Shown here: piece by piece, positions 1 through 11,329 of the stretch
How the letters are laid out: each line of letters begins with the position of its first letter
Numbering within the stretch: position 1 is the first letter of the stretch
Source: Oikopleura dioica
Taxonomy: Eukaryota > Chordata > Appendicularia > Copelata > Oikopleuridae
Direction of reading: 5' to 3'
Length of the DNA: 64,000 nt
Assembly: GCA_907165135.1 (NCBI GenBank)
Contig: OU015567.1
Coordinates: forward strand, 1,617,001 to 1,681,000
Position numbers and translations under genes: made by a program
The notes under the pieces: model-generated
Database searches by the model: none
Seen by the model: the letters and a program-made list of their open reading frames with translations, nothing else
What the model was told of the DNA's origin: nothing

Positions 1-1000
1 ACAGTTGCGACATATAACTTGCAGCTAAAGACTCAAACAGAAGGCAGAAAAAGGGCAGTAATTGTTGTAAAGATTCCTGCCCTTGGCTCATTTGACATTA
101 AAAGTCTTTTTCGACCAAAGATTCGGATTCTACGCCCCTGATTACCGTCTATGGCGTAGTTTCATCAAATTTTATTTTTGGTCGTCTTTATCTTCACTTT
201 AAGGTCTTATCCGGAGATGAGCTTGATCCTGATCTCGCGCTCAATGTGACCTTTGATTCTGTTTACTGAAGGTCCCACACCGGGACTTGCTCCAAACTTT
301 GCCCGGAACCGTACTCTGCAGGAGTTCGCCCCGGCGGCGTGGTCCCTTGCATCTATTGACTCTCGGCTTGACACCTCCTGTGCCTTGGCCCCACGTGCGG
401 AGTGGGCCAACTCAATCCGTCGTCTGCCCACTCGGGTATCTCCAACATATCCGAAAATGAGATATCTAGCTCTTTTATATCAAAAGCTGAATTTTTTGCG
501 TGCCACCCTACTAACATATCTCTGCCAAAATCGTCATTTTGACCTATTTTTGAACACGCGTAGAACCACCAAAACTCAATCGCGAATTCGAACCGTAAAT
601 ATTTTTGAAAGCTTATACGCTGGTCTAAAGTTGCCATATAAGAAAATTTGAAAATTCAAAAAAAATCATTTTGTAATACAATCGATCAAACCTTGAGTCT
701 CAAAAACTTGAAAAAATGAGTTTTTGAAAGAAGGTTTATCTTATATAACCTTTACACAAGAAATACTATTTATCATTTTTATCTTCTAGAGACCATCATA
801 AATAAAAATAAGGCAATAACTTTCGATGAAAAAGTCACAAATTTTCGAGTTTTTCAAATTTTTCATCAAAATCTCACTTTTCAAGTGCGATTTTGGGGGC
901 TTTCCTCTGGCTTTTTAAAAAACTGATCAACACAAACTTTGCAGCTCTTTTATCGAGCTTTTAAAATCTGGAAAGAAAATTTGAAAATTCCGATTTTCTC
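1..1000. other. No gene recognised
   Basis: A GC-richer patch at about 210-440 interrupts otherwise AT-rich DNA and opens overlapping frames on both strands. None of the translations looks like a family I know, and no splice pattern links them. The rest (440-1000) is AT-rich with many stops. I see no supported gene here. Confidence 0.5.
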
Positions 1001-1011
1001 AAAACCGAGGA

Positions 1012-1598
1012 CTACCTCCTTAAAACCGTTTCTATTAGACTCGTAAAAGAATCCTTCGATTCCAAATTGTACCAAGGCATGAAGAGGAGTGAAAAAATTG
1101 TGGACAAGACCATCATTCCCGCAAAGCCATGCAAAGCAAAAGAGCGGAAATCGTTAGGCTCGTCATATTGAAAAGTCGCGGAAGTTGAAGGTAGAATAAA
1201 AACATTGAGATTGCTGATCCGTATTGAATGGTCCATCCGTAGAGCAAGTTATCCGACACGCCTGGCTCTGCAACAGCTAGAAGAATGTACCCGACAGTAA
1301 CAGAGGATTTAAAGATATGAAGGCCTAAGCCAAAGCCAAGATTGTCACTTAATAAGCCGGCAATCATCAGAAAAACTCCTCCAAGGGCGCCTGAAAGTGA
1401 CACGATCTTGCCAAGTTGTGCGGTTTGGCTTGGGCAAGGCTGGTTTTCTTGACACTCATCAGCGAAGAAACCACTTTTGGAGTAGATTTCGTCGAAGGTA
1501 CTCCATGCATAGGGTTCGCGCCCAAAAATTAAGTGCTCGAAATTCAAGATTATTACAAGTCACAACATAAATGCAAACCTTGTTAAACGTGCTGACAT
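1012..1598 (-). pseudogene. SLC43-like amino-acid transporter, broken N-terminal fragment
   Basis: The minus strand reads like the N-terminal part of an SLC43-family major-facilitator transporter. It has a start Met at 1598, a hydrophobic first segment, a short Cys-containing extracellular loop, the PSQTAQLGKIVSLSGALGG stretch typical of the second helix, then further membrane segments. An in-frame TGA lies at 1562-1560, thirteen codons after the Met. Near 1120-1140 the similarity moves from one frame to another and the first frame stops. Only about 200 residues of a family usually near 500 are present, and no downstream exons follow. The two lesions plus truncation argue for a pseudogene. 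SLC43 assignment is from remembered family pattern and is moderately sure; the lesions are read directly. Confidence 0.55.
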
Positions 1599-1903
1599 TG
1601 AGGAAGTCCAAATAATATCAATTAAAAAATCTGACTGCAGAACCGGGCTGCCCGCCACCCCTTATAATTCATAAATAAAGGTGAAACGGGGTCATATGTT
1701 AAGATGGCTGACAAGAAATTCAGCTGAAAGCGATGGTTTACTGCTTTATTAGATATATAAAAAAGACTCCATTCTTGTTGAGAATGTTATTTAATTATCG
1801 AAGAATTATTTTCAACTAAGAGACTCGAACTTTATTTGGACAATTCAAGAGGGAGTTTTCCTCTTATAAGAATTATAATAATTTCATAAACGGCACCGAT
1901 TTT

Positions 1904-3814
1904 TTAATAATTGGTGACTGTCTCATGAATCCAGGATTTGGCGACAAAAACAGACGAGTAAATAGCAGGAAATCCTTCTGCAGCACATATGAATCCCCTA
2001 GAAACAACACCACTAAGCGTGGCTCGACCGTTGATCGGACAAATAAGGGGTCCACCAGAGTCACCCTGGCACGGACTCTTGCCGCCATCAGTAATATTGT
2101 CACCGTTGAGATCGGGGACACCAACGCAAATATCGTCCGCGACCAACCTCAAGATTTTTCCATAATAACCTTAAAAATATTAATCTCACGGATGAAAAGC
2201 TCTCAAAAAGACTTACTTTTGTTGGTGCAGTATTCTTGGCTCATTATGTTAACTCCAACAGATACTAGTTCGTCAGATCCAGTCGTTCCTCCTTATTAAA
2301 TGAAAAAAATAATTATGTTTTTCGATCTCTTACCAGGAGACGTAAGGCCCCATCCAGCGGTCCAACACGCTTCCCCGTGATCCGGCTCAGCGTCTGGAAG
2401 ACAAGCGATTCTTGTTTTTTTTTCTGGGTCTGCAGCAATGATATTATTGTCAAATTTGATCAGACACCAATCTGAGTTAGCTCCAGTGCCGTCTGACATG
2501 TTGCCATATTCTGGGTGGTTGTAAAATTCGGTTGATCGGAGAAAATACTGGTCTGAGTCATAAGTGTCAGAATCGATATCACCAAATGTCGCGTAGATCT
2601 CCACCATGTCCTCGCAGCAATGTGCAGCACTCAACACCCAATTGTTGTGGATGATAGTGCCACCGCATCCACGTCCACCTCCGCTACCAATCGTTTCTCG
2701 TAAGAAAAGTCGAGTTATCCAAGGCCACGAGTTCTCACTAGCTGCGACACCACCGACAATCCTCGACATTTCCCCTGTCTCTGTTATATTGCCGGAAGGA
2801 AAGTTGACGTTGTTGGTGCAGCTGTCGAGGTCGACAGTGAGAATTTCAGTCAGGGGCTTAAACTCCGAGGCAGAAGTTGTTTGTGCCTTAGTTGATGTTG
2901 TGCCTGGTTCAGTTGATTCCTCTGTTGGTTGAACAATTGGTTCCTCGGTTAGCGGTTCAGTTGATGGCTCTGTTGGTGGTTCAGTTGGTTGCTCTGTCGG
3001 TGGCTGAGTTTGTGGTTCTGTCGGTGATTCCCTAGGTTGCTCTGTCGCTGAAGCAGTTGGTGGTTCTGTCGGTGGTTCAGTAGGTGGCTCTGTCGGTGGT
3101 TCAGTAGGTGGCTCTGTCGCTGGTTCAGTTGGTAGCTCTGTCGCGGGTTCCATAGGCGACTCTGTCGCTGGTTCAGTTGGTGGTCCTGTCGGTGGCTCAG
3201 TAGGTGGCTCTGTCGCTGGTTCAGTAGGTGGCTCTGTCGCTGGTTCAGTAGGCGGTTCTGTTGCTGGTTCAGTTGGTGATTCAGTAGGTGGGTCTGTCGG
3301 TGGTTCAGTAGGTTGTTCTGTCGGTGGTACAGTTGATTGCTGCGTCGGAGGTTCAGTTGTTGGCGGATCTGTTGGTGGCTCTGTCGTTGGCGTCTTCGGC
3401 GGCTCAAATGATGGCTCTGTTGATGGTTGAAATGGTGCTTCCGTGGGTGAATCAGTTGGTGGCTTTGTCGTTGTTGGTTCTGCTGGTTGTTGGATAGTCT
3501 CTGCATCAGGTACCATGCCGGATTTACGACGGTCAAGTATCTCTTTGAGTTTTTTCCGCATGTAACGAAAAACGATCATTTGCTTTATCCATCGATGTAA
3601 GGCAAACTAAATATAAAACGTTGTTATATGTTTAAGGTTAACCCTCAAATAAAGATGAAGGAACCATGATTTTTTTATAAAATGTATTCCTTCAGTCTGC
3701 TGGTGAATGCGGATTCTTAGAAAGTTAACTCACTTGCCGCGATCTTTGATTACTTTGTTGTTGAATAATCCCGGCATAAGCGAATGCAAAGATAACAAGT
3801 ATTGTAATTCTCAT
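1904..3814 (-). CDS. Secreted mucin-like S1 serine protease
   Basis: Four exons (3734-3814, 2334-3606, 2217-2291, 1904-2169) join in frame to 564 residues, all with GT-AG introns (127, 42 and 47 bp). Exon 1 encodes a signal peptide. It is followed by a basic stretch, then about 190 residues of Thr/Pro/Glu repeats (TEPPTEPPTEPATE type), expected to be O-glycosylated. A chymotrypsin-fold domain starts at IVGG near residue 309. The catalytic His lies in AAHC (about 356), the Asp in SDWCLIK (about 405) and the Ser in GDSGGP (about 512). The residue at the position of trypsin Asp189 is Ser (motif KSPCQGDSGGP), suggesting chymotrypsin-like rather than trypsin-like specificity. Predicted to be an extracellular zymogen tethered to a mucin stalk. 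The domain call is firm; the biological substrate is unknown. Confidence 0.9.
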
Positions 3815-4156
3815 AACGATATTTTATCGTTCCATTATATTTTTGCTCTTTAAATACTATCAGTAAAAGCGAGACTGATGGCGAGCAAGAGCTAAATAAA
3901 ATTTCAAAAAATTGACTTTCAAATCTGAACTTATATTTCCCCCTTAGCTAGAGTGACAGATCTTGTCACGGACCGAATGTATCGGAAGCATAAATTGACA
4001 TATTCTGAAAAGTTTCAAGTGTAGTAATATATCTCAAAGTCATGGCATGACTAATCCGGAATCGCAGGAGATACAGACTATAGAACTTGTCTTCATCCAC
4101 GTTTTCTGTCGCAATTTTCACATAAAGATTTTTGGAAGAGAATTTATTTTCATTCT

Positions 4157-4732
4157 TTAAGAATAACGTTTGACAAAATTGCAAAGTTTTTGAATCGCAT
4201 CAAACATTGTTTTGACTTCTTTTTCAACAAAATCTTCCGGGAGCGATTTTTCCAAGCCAATTTTTTCTGATGCTTTCATGGCATCGCCTCCGTTGAAATC
4301 TGAAAAAAACAATCGTCATTTTAAATTTAACTTAACGAAACCAATGTAACAAAGTCGAGAAGTTAGCTCCTCTTCCGGCCTAAGAAAAGTCGAGCCACCA
4401 GGCATCAAGGCGACTTTCTCTTCTTCGAAAAGAAGATCGCACATATCTTGGCCGGTCTTGCAGCTTTTCTCAAGAAGCTTTGCTCGGCAAATTTCGAAAT
4501 CCGGGAACAGATAAAACGCAGCAGAAGCTACAAAGAGGTCATCAGTACTTCAACCAAATTTTGAGTTAACTTTCGACGATTAATTTAAATTTTTTTTCCG
4601 TCCTTGATTATTTCGACCCATTCCTGGATGGCATTTGACTCCAACTTTGACAAGTTCTTTGTAAGCATAATCAGCTACTGCTCCAAGAATTCGCTGGAAG
4701 TGCTTATTGTAATTTCGCATTTCTTCTTCGAA
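4157..4732 (-). pseudogene. Class I/II aminotransferase, C-terminal fragment
   Basis: Three exons (4618-4732, 4342-4527, 4157-4299) join in frame across short GT-AG introns. They give a sequence typical of the C-terminal small domain of PLP-dependent aminotransferases: AAFYLFPDFE, then VALMPGGSTFLRPEEELTSR and LCYIDFNGGDA, ending soon after. The PLP-lysine domain and the whole N-terminal half were not found upstream, where the sequence to about 5330 is AT-rich and stop-filled. This is therefore most simply a 5'-truncated gene relic, although distant upstream exons or a partial functional gene cannot be excluded. Fold-family assignment is good; substrate cannot be told. Confidence 0.55.
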
Positions 4733-5338
4733 CTTGTACAATTTCAATTTTCAGATTTCGAGCAGTTTATTTCAGATATATGATAGAAAAGGGCAAATAA
4801 GGAATATTTTCTTTTAAAATTTTTCAGAACTAAAAAGGGTTGAAGAGAAAATAAGCCCCAAAAATGGCATAAAATGGGTTGAGCATCTTAGTCAGCCCAA
4901 AATTTAAAATTTCAAAGAAGGGGATGATCAGTAGAGTTTTCTGATCATTAATTGATAAAAAAATTTTGGGAAGCATCTACGGTTTCCCTGTAATGTAGAT
5001 ATATTTAACCTGTAAAAATTTGAAAACAATACGAATTGTCTATCAAAAGATAGATTTTTTGGGCGCGAACCCTATCCATGCAAAAACGAGGACAGCGTGG
5101 AAGCTAAGAATTTACTGACTTGATAGGTAAAAAGGTACTTACAGAAGATCAAAGGTCGCCCAACATAAAACGATCCAATTTTTGAGTTTCAATTTTGTCT
5201 CTTCCTTCATCTTGGTAAATTAGAAAAAAATGCCGAACTCGTTTAACTTCTTGATGAGAAGATATGGAAGATTGGCTCGTTAATGCGGACTTTAATGGCT
5301 CTATTTTGCTCGCTCAGACGACATTTCGCAAGAAAATA

Positions 5339-5623
5339 TTACGACAGGATGTAAAAAAGCCATTTTTTATTTGAAAATTGTTCAAAGCGCGAAATCCGAA
5401 ATAAAATAACAATAATTTTGAGAATTAAGAATACAATTGCCGAAAAATAGAATGAATGATTTATAAACCCTTCAATGTCACTAAATTGAATTGTTTTCAT
5501 CCCTTTGACGGCGGGGTGCTCTTTCGTCTTTGTGGTGCTCATTTGAATGAGCCCAGACTTTTGCCTTTTTAGCGCTGATTTTTGGATAAACCACTTTTCC
5601 AGGAAAAGGGATTTCTTTTTCAT
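5339..5623 (-). CDS. Possible small single-pass membrane protein
   Basis: An uninterrupted frame of 94 codons begins with an ATG followed by a Lys-rich start. It carries one strong hydrophobic segment near residues 57-75 (FYFSAIVFLILKIIVILF) and a basic tail. No family is recognised, no introns are needed, and no clear promoter or polyadenylation signal was identified. It could be a chance frame in AT-rich DNA. Confidence 0.22.
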   Translation of the reverse strand: MKKKSLFLEKWFIQKSALKRQKSGLIQMSTTKTKEHPAVKGMKTIQFSDIEGFINHSFYFSAIVFLILKIIVILFRISRFEQFSNKKWLFYILS

Positions 5624-5639
5624 TATATAAATTGAAACT

Positions 5640-6500
5640 GGGAGGCTTCTTTTTTGCTTCGAAAATGAACTACAGTCACTGTTGTTAGAGAAATTACTGA
5701 TATAAAGAGATTATGATGAGAAATTCAGCTTAATTATTCAAAGTAATATTGGTGGGATCTGAATAGATACCCTTGTTAAACATATAATATACTATCTGGC
5801 ATATGCCGAGCCAGAGCGCATTGACTATTCAAAGTATCCTGCTGCTACCGACTATTTAGCAAATTATTACAGTTCGCGCTCGTTAAAAACCGCCCGAGAT
5901 TGGTGTAATCCGCGAAAAGTGGCCCGGATGAAAACATGAATATAAATCATCCCTCTTCGAAGGTGCAAATAATTGAATCCGCTGAGCCGCGGCTTGAGCC
6001 GATTCCAGCTAAGTTAAAAGCAAAATTAATAAACTGAGAAGATCTCCAAGAGCCCGGATCGATATTGGATTGATAGTCGACTCCGCTAGCACACTCCTCC
6101 ATTATTTTATTTTTCAATCATCAACCAAGCGAAAACGAAGAAAAAAAAGAGAATTTTAAAATGGCGCAAGATCGCTAGCAGACAGAAAAAAGAAAATGAG
6201 TGAGAAGAAAGAACAGGGGAAAGAAATGATCAATGAAGAATTGTACAGGGGCTGTCTTGTCTGGAAATGTCACGGGATATTACAGTAAGTGACGGTTTAT
6301 CGACAGATAATTTAATGAGAATCGTTAATTGCCAATTAGTTTGAAGGTCGTTTAATAATTTTTTCGAAGGAATAATGAAATCGATCAATTTTGGAAAAAA
6401 GAGTTGAAAGTCTGACAGACAAAAAACTAAAAATAAATATTCGCTTTTGTGAAACATGAAAATATAGCTAATAAAATTGAAATAGAAATTTCGGTGAATA
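5640..6500. other. Intergenic, no gene recognised
   Basis: AT-rich sequence with short frames on both strands, none resembling a protein family. It presumably contains the promoter of the small acidic protein gene that starts at 6504. Confidence 0.5.
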
Positions 6501-6503
6501 ATT

Positions 6504-7026
6504 TTGATGAAAATTTTTAGTCGAATATGCCGGTGCCGGAATGAATATAAAAAATGGGGATTGTTCGACTCGACGCTTTTATGCTGCTTTGGTTGGACTG
6601 AAAATAACGAAGGTGCGAGGCAACCGCAACTGTGTCAGCCCGAGCAAATCTACAGAACCGTTGTGGTCACGGAGCCGAGCAGAGACCCGAGTGAATATGA
6701 TGAGGCCGATTTGGAATTCATGTGCCAGGTAAACGACCAAAAATAACGGAATGCAAGAGCATTATTTTCCTTTTAGCGGGATATATCAATCGACATGGGC
6801 GTCGATGACGTCGAAGAAACAGCAATCATGGGACTTGACAATGTTGACGTGCTAGACAATGGAGTAAATGAGACTGCTGATTTAGAATATGAGATGAAAA
6901 TGTACTGCCAGGTCGATGACGCAGGTTTCAAGCTCGATTAAAAACCATTCGTTCTAAATGCCACTTTCAGGCGATACATTTGGCAACGACTATGATGCAG
7001 GCGGCGGTGGAGATGATTATTATTGA
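6504..7026 (+). CDS. Small acidic protein of unknown function
   Basis: Three exons (6504-6728, 6777-6924, 6971-7026) join across 48- and 46-bp GT-AG introns to 142 residues. The N-terminus has a Cys/aromatic patch (RICRCRNEYKKWGLFD, LLCCFGW). The middle is acidic, with two similar stretches each ending in M-x-C-Q (DLEFMCQ and EYEMKMYCQ), suggesting a small internal duplication. The tail is Gly/Asp/Tyr rich (DAGGGGDDYY). An AATAAA lies near 7074. No signal peptide or family was recognised. The clean phase match of all three exons makes it a likely real gene; its role is unknown. The second ATG (codon 2) is an equally good start. Confidence 0.6.
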
Positions 7027-7419
7027 ACATAGAATGGTACAAAATACTGCTGCTTTTTTTATTTATGGTGCTAAATAAATTGACAAGTTAAAAATTCTAA
7101 ATTTTAAAACAGTGAAAATCATATTATTTGCCATACTAATCGGTCGGAAGGACCACCCCTGCTGTCGGAATATTCTTCGAGAGTTATGTCATCGCTTTTG
7201 TCAGCGTACCAGGCTTAAAATATATTTTATTTTTTGAAAAATAAATTTTTGGAATACCATATTTCGTTTTTTCATCTGGTCTTATAAAGTAGTATTCTTT
7301 GCTATCACTCTTTTTATAAAAATCAAAGAACCAGATGTAGCCAAATTTATCAGAATCTAAGTCAGCGAGTTTTTTGTGGTTGACAACACTTTCGTTTGTT
7401 TGATCTTTCATGAAGCTAT

Positions 7420-8757
7420 TCAATGTAAGTTTCTATTTATTTTTTTGTATTCATTAGCTTTTCCTTTTTTATAAGCGGCAACACAACCAGCTTCTCTGTT
7501 GCAGCCATGAGTCTCGATAATGTATCGATGTTTCTTTTCCGTCGCGTAGAATTTTATTTCATGGTGTCCATCATAAACGAGCATGTTTTCACTCCGAAGT
7601 CCGCAATATGCATATTTCTAAGAAAAGATTTTACCGTAAAATTTTTACGATCGTTGAATTCGAAATAATGCTAGTACCTTATCTTTTTTATTCTTGAATC
7701 CAATGTCGTTAGGACGACATTCAGCATTGCCATTTTGATGGAGAAAACAAACTTCATCATTTTTGCAGTGATTTTCAAAGCAGGAATTATCAGACTGGCA
7801 TTCTGAACCGTACCAGCCCTCCTGACATTTGCATTTGTAAATCCCCCCATCAAGCTCGCAGTCGCCATGGTCGCTGCAACCCGTTACTTGGCAAGATCCA
7901 TGCTCGCAATAGTCGCCACCAAAACCTTCCGGACAATGGCAAATTTTGTCATCAACGCAGTGCCCACCATTTTGGCAAGCGAAAATTGGACACAAGCCAT
8001 TGATTGCTAAGCTTACTGTTGTTGGAGTCTCAATGGTAGTTGTTGTTTCGGCAAAGGTCGTTGTTAGACGACTCGTTTGAATCGTTGGCAGGTTTGTTGG
8101 CGAGTTTGTCGTGGGATTTGTTGTTGGATTCGTTGTCGGTTCCGTCGTTGGATTTCTTGCTGCATTTGTCGTGGAATTTATTGATGGAATCGTTGTTAGG
8201 CCCGCTGTTGTTTTCGTTGTTGGATTCGTTGATGGCTTAATCGTTTGGTCAGTTGTTGAGTCCGCTGTTGGATCTATCGCTTGATTAGTTGTTGGCTCTG
8301 GTTTCGAGTCTGTCGTTGGATTTGTTGTCGCATCTGTTGTCAGGTCTGTTGTTGGGCTCGTCGTTGGTCTTGTTGTTTCATTTGTTGTCAGTTCTGTTGT
8401 CGTTGAAACCTGACTCGTCCTGTCTGTCGTTTTACGATTCGAGCTAAAAGTCGTTGATGATGGACTTTCAGAAGGGTTTGTTATTCGTTGAGTTGTTGAT
8501 TGAATATCAGAAACCGTGGTTTGAGCCGTCGAACTGTGAAATTTCTCAAATGTTGTAGTTGCCGATTCCTCTAGCAATGTTTTATCTGTTGTTAGAATAG
8601 AGGTACTTGTCGTTGTTTCCACAAAGGTATCGTTTTCACTTATTCCAGCGTCATGTGATTTTTTCAGAATAACTGGGACTGTAATATTTATTGTCAAAAA
8701 TATAAGCACAAGAAAAAGCGAAAGGATTGCGCAAATCTTTCTTTTTAAAAGTGACAT
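7420..8757 (-). CDS. Mucin-like membrane/secreted protein with EGF-like repeats
   Basis: Exon 7678-8757 and exon 7420-7617 join over a 60-bp GT-AG intron to about 425 residues. The N-terminus is a signal anchor or signal peptide (ICAILSLFLVLIFLTINI). It is followed by about 190 residues of Thr-rich repeats (TTNPTT type) and then EGF-like modules (CQNGGHCVDDKICHCPEG, then CSDHGDCELDGG and a partial third). The second exon adds a compact domain I do not recognise (IETHGCNREAGC). The reading frame stops at 7422, but a protein-like frame continues at 7184-7420 with no clear joining splice; the 3' end is therefore uncertain and the protein may be about 75 residues longer. Likely cell surface or extracellular matrix. 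Confidence 0.75.
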
Positions 8758-9365
8758 AATTTCCTCTTAGATATTTTTGAAGTAATCTATTTTTCATTGA
8801 AGAAGTCTATTCCGGCTGCATTAAGTAGAGTCCGAACATGATAAGATGACAAACAGGTGGGTTTGCTCAAGAATAAAAAATATTCCATGTTAGCTTGCCC
8901 TAATTCGGATCGAAACGATAAGACTGTCAATTATTCAACTCTAGGACGACAGGTAAGCATAGACACCTGAATGATAAATATCTGATTTATTTTCTGAGTT
9001 CAGAATTCTGAGTGCACGAATCGAGTTACTCAAAGTTTCATAATTTTTGTGGTTTTAACGAAATACTGGTAATTCTCCCACTCGTTATTGCCACAGTCGA
9101 GTGTGTTCAGTTTTATCATTATTTGCTTATAGCAATTATAATTATAATTGATAAAAAAAACTGTCATTCGCCGATTTTCTAAAATGCTGGATGTTTACTT
9201 TTGCGCGCCCAGGTAAATCCAGGGGTGATCCGGGTTGATCCAAAAAATGAAGAAACTGAATCTGAGGCTAATCTTGCCCCCTTTTCAACAATTTTGTTTG
9301 AAGTCAAGTCTTGCTCAGAACATCAAACCCGTTTTTTTTATTCTTCAGAGAGAAAATTTTCGGAA
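8758..9365. other. Intergenic region between divergent genes
   Basis: The flanking genes are transcribed away from each other, so this roughly 600-bp AT-rich stretch presumably holds both promoters. I see no clear TATA box that can be assigned with confidence. Confidence 0.45.
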
Positions 9366-11189
9366 ATGAAACTTTCTTCTTCCTTTTTTCTATCGGTGGC
9401 GTTTGGAGAAGTTCCAGTGATTTTGACGAAGGAGCAGATTCAAGAGACGGCGGGAAAATGGGACATGCAAATTGATAAGGCTCATAAAGGGACTTACGAT
9501 CTCATGGGAAAGTGTCATAAACAAGCATAAAAATGGGGATGGGCGACTATAAATCGCAATTTTTGAGGGAGGGGGCACGAATTTACATAAAGGTGCGTCT
9601 ATTTTATAGAAAACTTTTATCAAATTTTCGACCAATAAGATTTTTGCATTCAGCCTGTCGGCCAATCAGATTTCCTGAAAATTGTCTTAAAAATTCAAAA
9701 TATTTTTTGTACCGTTTTTGTGACTTGAGACGACATCTTTTGTTGGGATACTTTTAATAATTTTTTGACACTTCAAAAAGCCAACCAAAAATATATCCAT
9801 TGCGGCTCTAATGGCGATACCATCCGTCTTACATGCCTTGACGGATATGTTGACAACTCAATGAACAAAGACAGTATCACTGCAACCTGCAGCTGTAACG
9901 AAAGTGATTGTAAATTGAACCTTAACAAGCCCTACAAATGCATGAAGTAAGTTTTAAGAGCCTACTTGCTTCTATGGCCAATTCTTTAGACAGGGAATCT
10001 GTCCGATTCCAATTTGGCAAGGCGCATTTGGCCACTCATTGAAAGATTCCGACTCCGACTGGGCGTTGCTCGATTTCAAGCTGCGAAAAGAAGCGGCTCT
10101 TTCGGAAGACATCGTTGGATTCACTTGGGATCAGGAGCAGGTTTTAAATTTTCACCAGCTAGATTAAGAAGCTTCGAAAATGTTTTGTTGTTCCATTTTT
10201 TGAAACTTGAGAAAACAGTGGTTCCCCAAAGATGATAATTTTACACTGGTGGTGGCGTGTCCCTTCAACGTGTTTGGCTTTGAGTACGCGGAGGAAATTG
10301 ATATGGACGATATTGAACAAGTCACTAAGTAAGTAAGCATCTCTTCTTTCTTTATGGACTTTTGATCAATTATCATTAGTTTTGTCTTCATCATCATTTT
10401 AGTCAAGGAATGGAAATGCTCAAAACATGTCAAAGCGACGAACTGGCCCGATTGAACCTAAAAGAAAACTCTGCCCGAACCGCCCGAAAGAACAGAAAAC
10501 TCAAACGCCTGGCGACTCGAGCTGCGAAAAAGGGTCGAAAAGCAAGAATGAATGGAGATTTTACAGACAAACTGTGCGAAATGGTGAAAGAAGAGCGAAC
10601 GAGATTTGATCAATACTTGAAAAGAAAGAACATTCTAGTGGAAAGAAGCTCTTGGGCGAGGGAGATGGAGTACGAAAGCGAATGTCTTTGTGAAAAAGAG
10701 GTTTGGGTTTCAAGCCATGTTAAAATTCATAAAATGATCTAGAAATGGGCTGGTCGAGAGTATTACGGAAAAATCTCAACTATTGATGGTCGAGTCACAT
10801 CTGCTTCAGCTGACGGTCGTCTTTGGACCATCGTTTCCAAGGGTAAAAATAGAGCAATCGACTTTTCAAACATCAAAATTTAAAGGAACGAAGGGAGTAG
10901 AGTCAGGAGCCCGCTCATTCAAAATCGCCATCGACATGCTCAACGAAAACTCACACATCAAATGGATGAGCAACAAGGAAATGAAAGCAGCCGGAGAGAA
11001 GAAACAGTACACTTGCGAACTTGGCATCGTTTCCGGCTACTACCCTCATCTTGCTCCTTGCCTCGGTATTTATCAACTCTCGTTTTATTTTAATTAAATT
11101 TTGTAGAAAAATTTCATGGGGGTGAGATTCACAAGTACATGAAAAACTACAAGCAAGCTAAGAAGCTCGGACTCATCAATAGAGAATAG
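9366..11189 (+). CDS. Secreted protein with a Cys-rich domain and a basic helical region
   Basis: Eight exons (9366-9513, 9781-9946, 9990-10140, 10219-10328, 10403-10700, 10743-10842, 10886-11065, 11107-11189) join in phase to 411 residues. The start is a short signal peptide. Residues about 50-115 are a Cys-rich module (IHCGSNGDTIRLTCLDGY ... TCSCNESDCKLN) related in pattern to those at 32.2, 34.0 and 55.2 kb. After this come an acidic portion, a strongly basic segment (ARKNRKLKRLATRAAKKGRK) and a C-terminal region with no recognised fold. AATAAA follows at 11226. The first intron (267 bp, donor GTCATA) is the weakest junction; the others are canonical and short. Function unknown. Confidence 0.75.
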
Positions 11190-11329
11190 AATTTTTATGA
11201 CTGTAAATATAAAATAGGCATTGGTAAATAAAAATTAACGAGAATGAAGAACTATATGCAGGTTTTAAGAATATCCAATCCTGGTTGAGATTTCTTCGAT
11301 TCATCAATATTATGCAGATTTTGACGAAT

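Noticed and set aside
210-650. Overlapping open frames on both strands near the window start
   Set aside because: They arise from a locally GC-rich patch; neither translation shows a domain, signal peptide or splice context.
1560-1562. In-frame TGA as a selenocysteine or readthrough codon
   Set aside because: The family does not use selenocysteine there and the gene has a second lesion and truncation, so decay is the simpler explanation.
2949-3536. Minus-strand 195-codon Gln/His/Leu-rich frame
   Set aside because: It is the alternative-frame translation of the TEPP repeat array of the protease gene.
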